From the NCBI RefSeq assembly GCF_001513965.1, contig NZ_KQ948020.1, positions 105,604 to 169,603 on the forward strand: 64,000 nt of DNA, written 5' to 3'. Origin of the DNA: Streptomyces cellostaticus (GTDB lineage: Bacteria; Actinomycetota; Actinomycetes; Streptomycetales; Streptomycetaceae). The notes under the pieces are model-generated. The model did no database searches. It worked only from the letters and a program-made list of their open reading frames with translations, and was not told the origin of the DNA. Numbering within the stretch: the first letter of the stretch is position 1; every line of letters begins with the position of its first letter. The translations under genes and the position numbers were made by a program. This document shows, piece by piece, positions 26,926 through 34,533 of the stretch.

Positions 26926-28140
26926 GTGATCGCTCCCTTTGAACCCGCCCATATCGCCATGTTCTCCATCGCCGCCCACGGCCATGTGAACCCCGGCCTC
27001 GAGGTGATCCGTGAACTCGTCGCCCGCGGGCACCGGGTCACGTACGCCATCCCGCCGGCCTTCGCCGAGAAGGTGGCAGCGACGGGAGCCCGGCCCGTGC
27101 CCTACAGCTCCACCCTGCCCGGGCCCGATGCCGACCCGGAGGCCTGGGGGACGACCCTGCTGGACAACGTGGAACCTTTCCTGGACGACGCGATCCAGGC
27201 GCTTCCCCAGCTGATCGAGGCCTACGCCGGTGACCGGCCCGACCTCGTCCTGCACGACATCACCTCCTACCCGGCCCGCGTCCTCGCCCACCGCTGGGGC
27301 GTCCCCGCGATCTCCCTCTCGCCGAACCTCGTCGCCTGGGACGGCTACGAGGAGGAGGTCGCCGAGCCGATGTGGGCGGAGCCGAGGAGGACCGAGCGCG
27401 GGCAGGCCTACTACGCCCGCTTCGCGGCCTGGCTGGCGGAGAACGGGATCAGCGAGCACCCGGACCCCTTCGTCGGCCGCCCCGCCCGCTCCCTCGTGCT
27501 CATCCCGAAGGCCCTCCAGCCGCACGCCGACCGGGTCGACGAGCGCGTCCACACCTTCGTCGGCGCCTGCCAGGGCGACCGCGCCGACCAGGGCGACTGG
27601 CAGCGGCCGGCCGGGGCCGAGAAGGTGGTCCTGGTCTCTCTCGGCTCGGCCTTCACCAAGCAGCCCGCCTTCTACCGCGCATGCCTGCGCGCCTTCGGGG
27701 ACCTGCCCGGCTGGCACCTGGTCCTCCAGATCGGCAGGCACCTGGACCCCGCCGGGCTGGGCGACGTACCCGGCAACGTCGAAGTGCACAGCTGGGTGCC
27801 GCAGTTGGCCGTCCTGCGGCAGGCCGACCTGTTCGTCACGCACGCCGGTGCGGGCGGCAGCCAGGAGGGATTGGCCACCGCCACGCCGATGATCGCCGTG
27901 CCGCAGGCCGTCGACCAGTTCGGCAACGCCGACATGCTCCAGTCCCTCGGCGTCGCCCGGCACCTGCCCACCGAGGAGGCCACAGCGAGCCGTCTCCGCG
28001 AAGCCGCCCTCGCCCTGGCCGACGACCCGGAGGTGGCCCGGCGACTGAAGGACATCCAGGCCCGGATGGCCGAGGAAGGCGGCACCCGGCGGGCGGCGGA
28101 CCTGATCGAGGCCGAACTGCCGGGGAGGGGCCAGAGGTAG
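26926..28140 (+). CDS. Macrolide-type family 1 glycosyltransferase
   Basis: A 404-residue GT-B glycosyltransferase of the MGT/OleD/OleI type, which transfers glucose from UDP-glucose to macrolides and other phenols or alcohols, inactivating them. The N-terminal domain has the catalytic His in AAHGHVNPGLEV; the C-terminal nucleotide-sugar motif is FVTHAGAGGSQEGLATATPM followed by AVPQAVDQFGNA. No signal peptide. GTG 26926 gives a standard N-terminus but GGAGG is only one base away, so a leaderless transcript is more likely than ordinary initiation. The gene stands alone behind a TetR-type operator, as expected for inducible detoxification, and ends at a strong terminator. Confidence 0.88.
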   Translation: MIAPFEPAHIAMFSIAAHGHVNPGLEVIRELVARGHRVTYAIPPAFAEKVAATGARPVPYSSTLPGPDADPEAWGTTLLDNVEPFLDDAIQALPQLIEAYAGDRPDLVLHDITSYPARVLAHRWGVPAISLSPNLVAWDGYEEEVAEPMWAEPRRTERGQAYYARFAAWLAENGISEHPDPFVGRPARSLVLIPKALQPHADRVDERVHTFVGACQGDRADQGDWQRPAGAEKVVLVSLGSAFTKQPAFYRACLRAFGDLPGWHLVLQIGRHLDPAGLGDVPGNVEVHSWVPQLAVLRQADLFVTHAGAGGSQEGLATATPMIAVPQAVDQFGNADMLQSLGVARHLPTEEATASRLREAALALADDPEVARRLKDIQARMAEEGGTRRAADLIEAELPGRGQR

Positions 28141-28150
28141 CCGACACGAC

Positions 28151-28184
28151 AGGGCCCGCCGGTTCCGGGGAACCGGCGGGCCCT
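28151..28184. terminator. Strong bidirectional terminator
   Basis: Sixteen-base perfect arms (28151-28166 and 28169-28184) separate the convergent glycosyltransferase and MMPL genes. GC-rich stem, no T-run. Confidence 0.85.
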
Positions 28185-28200
28185 CGGGCACCAGGTGGGA

Positions 28201-30450
28201 TCAGACGCCCAGCCGCTCACCCTCGCCGTGCGCGGGGGCCGCCGCGACCGGCTCCGGCGACTCGTCGTGGGTGAGGTCCGGCAGCCGGTGCAGCCACTTC
28301 GGCAGGTACCAGTTGCGCTCGCCCAGCAGGGCCATCACGGCCGGCAGCAGCACGCCGCGGATGATCGTGGCGTCGATGAGGACCGCGGCGGCCAGGCCCA
28401 CGCCCATCTGCTTCATGGACTGCATGGACAGCGTGCCGAAGATCGCGAACACGGCGACCATGATGACGGCGGCACTGGTGACGACACCGGCCGTGGTGAC
28501 CACACCGTGCTGGATGGCGTCCCTCGTCGTACGGCCGCGCATCCGTGCCTCGCGGATCCGGGAGACCACGAACACGTGGTAGTCCATGGACAGGCCGAAC
28601 AGGATCACGAAGAGGAACAGCGGCAGCCAGGTGACGATCGCGCCGACGCCCTCCGCGCCCACCAGCGAGGCACCCCAGCCGTGCTGGAAAACGGCGACGA
28701 GGATGCCGTAGGCGGCGGCCACCGAGAGCAGGTTGAGCAGGATCGACGTGATCGCGACGGTCAGGGAGCGGAACGACAGCAGCATCAGCAGGAAGGCGAA
28801 GACGACCACGAACGCGAAGACCGGGACGACGGAGCCGAGCAGCTGGTCGTTGAAGTCGTGGTTGCCCGCGACTTGTCCGGCGACCGGCGCCTGGACGCCC
28901 TCGACCTTGCCGAGGGTGGCCGGCCGGACCTCGTCGCGCAGCTTGTCCAGGCTCTTGACGGCCTGGTCCATGTCGGAGCCGCCGACCAGCGGCACGGAGA
29001 CCACGGCGACGTTCTGCGCCGCGTGCAGCTTGACGTCGACCGGGCCGCGCGAGGCACCCGAGGAGACCGCCTGCTTGCGGAAGTCGGCCAGCGCCTGGCG
29101 CACCTCGGGCGCGTTGATGTCCTTGGCCTTGACGACCACCTGGGCCGGCTCGGAGCCGCCCGGGAACGCCTCGTTCAGATGGTCGTAGGTCTGCACCATC
29201 GGCAGCGAGTTGCCGAACTCCTGGTCCAGCGTGAGCTGCTGCGTCTTCATGCCCAGCGCGGGCGCGGCCACCGCCAGCAGCGCACCGACCGCCACGACCA
29301 CGGAGAGCAGCGGCTTGGCCAGCACGCCCCGCAGCACCGCGGTCCAGAACCGGCTCCCGCTGTCCGGGGCGCGCCTCTGCCGGCGGCGCAGGAACGGGAG
29401 CCGCCCCTTCTCGACCCGCTCGCCCAGCAGCGACAGCAGCGCGGGCAGCACCGTCACCGAGCCGACCATGGCGACGGCCACCACCATCATCGAGGCCAGA
29501 CCCATCGCCTCGAACGTGGCGAGACCGGTGAACAGCATGCCCGCCATCGCCACGCACACGGTGACACCGGAGACGATGACCGCGCGGCCGCTGGTGGCGG
29601 CGGCGATCCGCAGCGCGGTGCCCGCGTCCCGCCCGGCGGCCCGCTCCTCGCGCTCCCGGCGCAGGTAGAAGAGGCAGTAGTCGACGCCGACGGCCATACC
29701 GACCAGCAGCATCACGGAGTTGGCGGTGTCGCTCATCGCCTGCACATGGCTGACGAGGCCCATCAGGCCCATCGTCGCCATGATCGCGGTGATCGCAAGA
29801 CCCACCGGAAGCAGCGCGGCCACCAGCGCACCGAAGGCGATCAGCAGGATGCCGAGGGCCACCGGCACCGCCGAGTACTCGGCCTGCTTGAAGTCGTTCC
29901 CGAAGGCGTCCTTGTACTGCTTGGTCATGCTGGCGCCGCCGATCTCCTCGATCCGCAGCGAACCATGCGCCTTCTGCACTCCGGCCACGGCGTCCATCAC
30001 CGGCTGGACCCGGTTGAAGGCGGTGTCCGCTTCGCCGCGCATGTCGAACTGCACCAGCGCGCTGCGGCCGTCCCGGGAGATGGCGTGGGAGTCGTACGGC
30101 GAGGTCACGCCGGTGACCTTGCCGGTGTCCCCGACGGCCTTGACGACGTCGGCGACGGCGGTGCGGAACTCGTCGCTCGTGGCCTTGGCGGCGCCGTCCT
30201 TGGACTGGATCAGGACGGTCTCCCCGGCCGGCTCCTTGATGCCCGCGTCGTCGATGATCCGCGCGGCGGTGTGCGTCTCGCCCTTGAGCTGGTCGTTCTC
30301 GTCCACGTTGACCCGGCCCGCGGCCGAGCCGATTCCCATGGCGAGGACGACGAACAGCACCCATATGCCGACGGCGGCCCAGCGGTGCCGGGCGCTCCAG
30401 CCGCCGGCGCGGGCGGCCAGGCCCCGCACGCGCACGTCCGTTTTCCCCAT
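28201..30450 (-). CDS. MMPL family transporter
   Basis: A 749-residue RND-superfamily exporter of the actinobacterial MMPL type. It has an N-terminal helix (about residues 24-44), a large outer loop, a five-helix block (about 180-340 with AVGVDYCLFYLRRERE), a second loop and a second block containing FGLSMDYHVFVVSRIREA. The two GxDYxxF-like motifs mark the proton-relay helices. Relatives export lipids, siderophores or polyketides using the proton gradient. ATG 30450 is preceded by GGGGGAAAG; the in-frame start at 30495 lacks a site. The gap upstream holds a CGTCTCGTC half-site resembling the operator at 26893, without a second arm. Confidence 0.9.
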   Translation of the reverse strand: MGKTDVRVRGLAARAGGWSARHRWAAVGIWVLFVVLAMGIGSAAGRVNVDENDQLKGETHTAARIIDDAGIKEPAGETVLIQSKDGAAKATSDEFRTAVADVVKAVGDTGKVTGVTSPYDSHAISRDGRSALVQFDMRGEADTAFNRVQPVMDAVAGVQKAHGSLRIEEIGGASMTKQYKDAFGNDFKQAEYSAVPVALGILLIAFGALVAALLPVGLAITAIMATMGLMGLVSHVQAMSDTANSVMLLVGMAVGVDYCLFYLRREREERAAGRDAGTALRIAAATSGRAVIVSGVTVCVAMAGMLFTGLATFEAMGLASMMVVAVAMVGSVTVLPALLSLLGERVEKGRLPFLRRRQRRAPDSGSRFWTAVLRGVLAKPLLSVVVAVGALLAVAAPALGMKTQQLTLDQEFGNSLPMVQTYDHLNEAFPGGSEPAQVVVKAKDINAPEVRQALADFRKQAVSSGASRGPVDVKLHAAQNVAVVSVPLVGGSDMDQAVKSLDKLRDEVRPATLGKVEGVQAPVAGQVAGNHDFNDQLLGSVVPVFAFVVVFAFLLMLLSFRSLTVAITSILLNLLSVAAAYGILVAVFQHGWGASLVGAEGVGAIVTWLPLFLFVILFGLSMDYHVFVVSRIREARMRGRTTRDAIQHGVVTTAGVVTSAAVIMVAVFAIFGTLSMQSMKQMGVGLAAAVLIDATIIRGVLLPAVMALLGERNWYLPKWLHRLPDLTHDESPEPVAAAPAHGEGERLGV

Positions 30451-30847
30451 GACGGGCTTTCCCCCTTGTGTGCGGTGACGACCCCCTGCCGCCACGTCTT
30501 CGCTTGCTGCACTTCGACGGTATGGGCCGGATAAGGCCGTCTCGTCGTACTGCCCGGTGAAGTACGGCGGCCCCGGCTCACCATGGGGGAGTACAACGGC
30601 CCCTTACATCTATCGGTGGTTCTCGGGGGTGGTTGTAGGGGGCGGCCCTCGGGCGGCTCATGGGATGTCCGATCCGCCGAGAGAGATCACCTTTGTGATG
30701 ACGAAGGCTTGTTGAACAAGTCACAGCTGCGTGTAGGAGTTGATCCGTGCCCTTCCGATCGGCGAGAGTTTCGCGCAGCCCGGCGCGCCCGGGTACGGCC
30801 GTCGTGCCCGCCCCCACGGGGCACGACGGCCGTTCTAAGGTGGCCGG
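30451..30847. other. Structured 397-base intergenic region
   Basis: No ordinary gene is visible. The region is less GC-rich around 30670-30740 and holds two palindromes: ATCAC-CTTT-GTGAT (30686-30699) and CTTGTT-G-AACAAG (30708-30720). Between them an ATG opens a five-codon frame (MTKAC, stop TGA). Further on lies a strong hairpin (separate entry). It contains the promoters of the divergent MMPL and DUF1697 genes and may hold an untranslated regulatory leader. Confidence 0.4.
30795..30833 (+). terminator. Strong hairpin just before the DUF1697 gene
   Basis: Fifteen-base perfect arms (30795-30809 and 30819-30833) with a nine-base loop end 14 bases before ATG 30848. The MMPL gene reads away from it, so it is either the terminator of an unannotated short transcript or an attenuator of the DUF1697 gene. 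Confidence 0.6.
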
Positions 30848-31399
30848 ATGACGACCTATGCGGCGCTGTTGCGCGGAATCAACGTCGGCGGCAGCAGGAA
30901 GCTCCCGATGGCCGAGCTGCGCACGCTCCTGGCCGGCCTCGGCCACGCCGGCGTACGCACCCATCTCCAGAGCGGCCAGGCCGTCTTCAGCACCGACCGC
31001 GGTGACGAGGAGTCCCTGGCGGCCGAGTTGACGCAGGCGATCGAGGAGCGGTTCGGCTTCCGGGTCGACGTGCTCGTGCGCGACCACGGCTATCTGAAGG
31101 CGGTGGCCGAAGCCTGCCCGTTCCCCGCCGCCGAACTCGCGGCCAGGCAGCTGCACGTCACGTACTTCTCCGCACCCCCCACCCCGGAGCGCTTCGCCCA
31201 GATCGACCCCGAGGCCCACCTCCCCGAGGAGTTCCGCCTGGGCGAGCGCTGCCTGTACCTGTACGCCCCGGAGGGCCTCGGCCGCTCCAAGCTCGCCGAG
31301 GCACTGTCCCGGCCGCGGATCACCAAGGGCCTGATCGCCACCACCAGGAACTGGAACACCGTGCTCAAACTGGTGGAGTTGACCGCTCCGGAAGGGTGA
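30848..31399 (+). CDS. DUF1697 family protein
   Basis: A 183-residue cytoplasmic protein with the DUF1697 signature: YAALLRGINVGGSRKLPMAE at the N-terminus, THLQSGQAVFST in the middle and a C-terminal TTRNWNTVLKLVEL. The family is widespread in bacteria and has no established function. AAGGTGG precedes ATG 30848. The next gene begins 48 bases after its stop on the same strand, so the two may be cotranscribed. Confidence 0.9.
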   Translation: MTTYAALLRGINVGGSRKLPMAELRTLLAGLGHAGVRTHLQSGQAVFSTDRGDEESLAAELTQAIEERFGFRVDVLVRDHGYLKAVAEACPFPAAELAARQLHVTYFSAPPTPERFAQIDPEAHLPEEFRLGERCLYLYAPEGLGRSKLAEALSRPRITKGLIATTRNWNTVLKLVELTAPEG

Positions 31400-31446
31400 C
31401 GGGAGCTCCGGGCAGAGGTCACCAGCCGGTGTGCGAGGCTCTGCCC

Positions 31447-32472
31447 ATGCGCTACATCATCATCGGGGCAGGGGCGGTCGGTGGCACCGTCGGCGGGCGG
31501 CTGGCCCAGGCCGGACGCGAGGTCGTGCTCGTCGCCCGCGGCCGGCATCTGGCGGCGCTCGGCGAACACGGGCTGCGGCTGCGGGTGCCGGAGGGCGAAC
31601 TGACGTACCGGCTGCCCGCGGTCGAGGGACCGGAACCGCTCGGCGAACTGCGCGCCGACGACGTCCTCGTCCTGGCCGTGAAGACCCAGGACACCGCGAC
31701 CGCCCTGGAGAGCTGGGGCGAGGCGCCGGTGGCGGGCGGCGGGACGGCGGCTGAGCAGCTGCCCCTGGTGTGCCTCCAGAACGGGGTGGAGAGCTCGCGG
31801 CTGGCGCTGCGCCGCTTCCGGCAGGTGTACGGCGTCTGCGTCTGGCTGCCTTCGACCTTCGTGGAACCCGGCCTCGTCTCCGCAGCGGGCAGCCCGCTCA
31901 CCGGCATCCTGCACCTGGGCCGGTATCCGCACGGCACCGACGACACCGCCCGGCGCATCGCCGCCGACCTGGAGGCCGCCCGCTTCGAGGCGCCGGTCGT
32001 GCCGGACGTGTCCCGCTGGCAGTACGCCAAGCTGCTCCACAATCTCGGCACCGCCCTGGAAGCGGTGAGCGGGCCCGTCGCCGACGCGCGGGGCCGGGCC
32101 CTGTACGCGCGCCTGCGGGCGGAGGGGGAGGCCGTGCTCGACGCCGCCGGGATCGCCTGCGCGAGCGCCGAGGAGCAGAAGCAGGCGCGCGGCGACAAGG
32201 TCACCCTGGTCCCGCTCGACGGGGCCCCGCGCGGCGGCGGCTCCTCCTGGCAGTCACTGGCGCGCGGCACCGGCACCATCGAGGCCGACTACCTCAACGG
32301 CGAGATCGTCCTCCTCGGCCGCCTGCACGGCGTACCGACTCCGCTGAACGAGCTGCTCCAGCGCCTCGCCAACCGGTTCGCGCGCGAACACCGGCCGGCG
32401 GGCTCCCTGCCCGTCAGGGAGCTGGAGCGCCTGGCCGACGAGGCGGTGACGGCCGCCGGGAAAGCGGGCTGA
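31447..32472 (+). CDS. panE: 2-dehydropantoate 2-reductase family oxidoreductase
   Basis: A 341-residue NADPH-dependent ketopantoate reductase family (ApbA/PanE) protein. The Rossmann motif is IIIGAGAVGGTVGGRLAQAG; LVLAVKTQDTATAL and VCLQNGVESSRLALRR are typical conserved strands. The C-terminal helical domain contains the family's catalytic Lys region (WQYAKLLHNLGTALEA). It would reduce 2-dehydropantoate to pantoate for coenzyme A, but this family has many paralogues with other substrates and no pan genes are adjacent. ATG 31447 follows GAGG by nine bases. Confidence 0.8.
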   Translation: MRYIIIGAGAVGGTVGGRLAQAGREVVLVARGRHLAALGEHGLRLRVPEGELTYRLPAVEGPEPLGELRADDVLVLAVKTQDTATALESWGEAPVAGGGTAAEQLPLVCLQNGVESSRLALRRFRQVYGVCVWLPSTFVEPGLVSAAGSPLTGILHLGRYPHGTDDTARRIAADLEAARFEAPVVPDVSRWQYAKLLHNLGTALEAVSGPVADARGRALYARLRAEGEAVLDAAGIACASAEEQKQARGDKVTLVPLDGAPRGGGSSWQSLARGTGTIEADYLNGEIVLLGRLHGVPTPLNELLQRLANRFAREHRPAGSLPVRELERLADEAVTAAGKAG

Positions 32473-32619
32473 ATCGGCGCCGCAAGGAGACTTTGAGGTC
32501 TGGGCGAGAGACACCAGGGAACTCTGCCGAGCGGCAGGACAGTTGATCTTCCAGCCGGGTTGGCGTTTCGTATCCCGGGGCTCGCGGTGCGCGGGCGCGA
32601 AGCAGGAGACGGGGGAACA

Positions 32620-33519
32620 GTGGACGAGGTCACAGGAGACAGTGCGCGGCTCGCGGCGCGGTTCGAGGCGGACCGGCCGCATCTGACGGCCGTGGCGTAC
32701 CGGCTGCTCGGCTCGGCGGCCGAGGCCGAGGACGCCCTGCAGGACGCCTGGCTGCGCGTCCAGCAGGCCGACATCGGCGAGGTCGAAAACCTCACCGGCT
32801 GGCTGACCACCGTGGTGACCCGGGTGTGCCTGAACCAGCTGCGGACCCGCCGGAACCGGCGGGAGGACCCCCTCGACGCACAGGAGCAGGACGCGGCCCT
32901 CGGCGGCGCGGCGGGCGACCCGGCCCGGGAGGCGCTGCTGGCCGACGAGGTCGGCGTCGCCCTGCTCGTCGTCCTCGACACCCTGGCGCCCGCCGAGCGG
33001 GTCGCCTTCGTCCTGCACGACATGTTCGCCGTGCCCTTCGACGAGATCGCCCCGCTGCTGGAGAAGACCCCGGCCGCCACCCGGCAGCTGGCCAGCCGCG
33101 CCCGCCGCCGGGTCCGCGGCCGGACCCCCGCGCCCACCGATGACGCCGGCCGCCGCCGCAAGGCCGTCGAGGCCTTCCTGGCCGCGACCCGGGGCGGCGA
33201 CTTCGCCGCCCTGTTCGCCCTGCTCGCCCCGGACGTGGTGCTGCACGCCGACGCCCGGGTCGTCCCCACGCCCGCACCGATCACGGTCCGCGGCGCCGAA
33301 TCCGTCGCCCGGGGCGCCATGGCGGCCATGGCCCGCGCCGAGTTCACCGGACTCGCCCTGCTGGACGGCCGGATCGGCCTGGTCATGGCGCCGTACGGGC
33401 GCATCCGCCTGGTCCTGGCGTTCACGTTCGACGACGCCGGCCGGATCACGCGGATCGAGGTCGTCGCCGAACCCGAACGCCTGCGGGGGATCGAGGTCTC
33501 CAGCCCCCAGAGGCCGTAA
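32620..33519 (+). CDS. ECF41-type RNA polymerase sigma factor with C-terminal SnoaL-like domain
   Basis: A 299-residue extracytoplasmic-function sigma factor. Region 2 runs from FEADRPHLTAVAYRLLGSAA to AEDALQDAWLRVQQAD, and region 4 contains LAPAERVAFVLHDMFAVPF and LEKTPAATRQLASRARRRV. A SnoaL-like domain of about 115 residues follows (FLAATRGGDFAALFALLAPDV). This extension is the hallmark of ECF41/SigJ proteins, where it modulates the sigma factor in place of an anti-sigma factor. Such genes often neighbour an oxidoreductase of the COE type; here the neighbour is a thiol-oxidoreductase-fold protein 67 bases downstream. GTG 32620 follows GGGGG. Confidence 0.9.
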   Translation: MDEVTGDSARLAARFEADRPHLTAVAYRLLGSAAEAEDALQDAWLRVQQADIGEVENLTGWLTTVVTRVCLNQLRTRRNRREDPLDAQEQDAALGGAAGDPAREALLADEVGVALLVVLDTLAPAERVAFVLHDMFAVPFDEIAPLLEKTPAATRQLASRARRRVRGRTPAPTDDAGRRRKAVEAFLAATRGGDFAALFALLAPDVVLHADARVVPTPAPITVRGAESVARGAMAAMARAEFTGLALLDGRIGLVMAPYGRIRLVLAFTFDDAGRITRIEVVAEPERLRGIEVSSPQRP

Positions 33520-33586
33520 GTGGACCAGGGAAACAGGAAGGGATTGGGCCGGGATTCAGCACCATTGGCGGACTAACGTCATTGCC

Positions 33587-34234
33587 ATGACGACGCCTTC
33601 CGATCACGCCCGTACGACCGCCCCCGGCCCGGCCACCCGGGTCGACTTCTTCTTCGACCCCGCCTGCCCCTTCGCCTGGATCACCTCCCGCTGGCTGCTG
33701 GAGGTCGAGCGCGAGCGCCCGCTCGACCTCCGCTTCCATGCCATGAGCCTCTACCTGCACAACACCGGCAACGAACTCCCCGACTGGTACCGGGACTTGG
33801 TCGACCGGTCGATCGGTCCCGTGCGGGTCGCCGTGGCCGCCGCCGAACGGCACGGCGACAAGGTGCTGCGCGACCTGTACACCGCGTTCGGCACCCGGAT
33901 TCACGAGCAGGGGACCAAGGACTTCGACGCGGTGGTCGCCGAGTCCCTCGCCGAACTCGGGCTTCCCGCCGACCTGGCGGCCGCCGCTCACGACCCTTCG
34001 TACGACGAAGCCGTGCGCCGCAGCCACGAGGCGGGCACCGAGCCGGAGTCGGGCGGCTATGTCGGCACGCCCACGATCCATGTCGACGGCACGGTGTGGT
34101 TCGGGCCCGTCCTGCGGGCGATTCCGCGCGGTGCCGAGGCGGCGGAACTCTTCGACAGCTTCCGGGTGCTGGCCCGCCACCCCGACTTCTTCGAACTCAA
34201 GCGCACCCGCACCGGAGCGCTCCGCTTCGAGTGA
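33587..34234 (+). CDS. DsbA-fold protein related to mycothiol-dependent nitroreductase Rv2466c, single-Cys variant
   Basis: A 215-residue thioredoxin-fold protein closely following the mycobacterial Rv2466c/Mrx2 type, including ITSRWLLEVERERPLDLRFH, YVGTPTIHVDG, and the C-terminal FELKRTRTGALRFE. Rv2466c has an active-site CPWC; here the motif is CPFA (Cys27, Ala30), so the nucleophilic Cys is kept and the resolving Cys is lost. It may work by a monothiol mechanism with mycothiol or have another activity. It follows an ECF41 sigma factor and could belong to its regulon. No ribosome-binding site precedes ATG 33587; TAACGT upstream could serve as a -10 for a leaderless or short-leader transcript. 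Confidence 0.85.
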   Translation: MTTPSDHARTTAPGPATRVDFFFDPACPFAWITSRWLLEVERERPLDLRFHAMSLYLHNTGNELPDWYRDLVDRSIGPVRVAVAAAERHGDKVLRDLYTAFGTRIHEQGTKDFDAVVAESLAELGLPADLAAAAHDPSYDEAVRRSHEAGTEPESGGYVGTPTIHVDGTVWFGPVLRAIPRGAEAAELFDSFRVLARHPDFFELKRTRTGALRFE

Positions 34235-34533
34235 CCTGATGGATCGGCGGGAAGGCGTGGCCACTTGCGCCCCTCTCTGCCATTACAGCGGGAGGGTCAC
34301 GCAGTCAAGTTACCAGCAATACAAGAGAGATTGGCTGATAAACGTCCCTGTGGTGTGACGGTTGGTCGTTGCCAGTGACATCTGCGCCGGAACTGACGCA
34401 GAACCAAGAGCCGACCGCGGTCCGACGTCACAGGGGAACGCCGGACCGCGGCGGCCCTGCTCGCCGGAACCCCGCGACAAACCCCTCAGGTTGTCCCTAG
34501 GGTGAAGCGCGCGGAAAGGCCGGAGGGGGACGG
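34235..34533. other. Intergenic region with low-GC stretch and hairpin
   Basis: Bases 34300-34380 are unusually AT-rich for this genome and probably hold the promoter of the following two-gene unit. An inverted repeat CCGCGGTCCG/CGGACCGCGG (34415-34424 and 34442-34451, 17-base loop) follows. No convincing gene: a 39-codon ATG frame at 34239 has atypical codons (TCA, AGT, AGA, ATA) and no ribosome-binding site. Confidence 0.4.

Noticed and set aside
26926..30450. Part of an antibiotic biosynthetic cluster (glycosyltransferase plus MMPL exporter)
   Set aside because: No PKS, NRPS, sugar-biosynthesis or tailoring genes surround them; the two converge on a shared terminator and look like stand-alone detoxification and export genes.
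28195..30534. A 779-residue His/Asp/Gly-rich plus-strand frame
   Set aside because: It is the antisense of the MMPL transporter, with no hydrophobic core or motif.
30754..30851. A 34-codon GTG frame that overlaps the DUF1697 start by TGA/ATG
   Set aside because: It runs through the strong 15-bp hairpin at 30795-30833, which explains its composition; no conserved residues are visible.
32473..32619. An ECF41 autoregulated promoter
   Set aside because: I looked for a TGTCACA-like -35 with a CGTC -10 before the sigma factor and did not find a convincing pair.
34239..34358. A 39-codon ATG frame in the AT-rich gap
   Set aside because: Codons such as TCA, AGT, AGA and ATA and the lack of a ribosome-binding site fit promoter DNA better than a gene.
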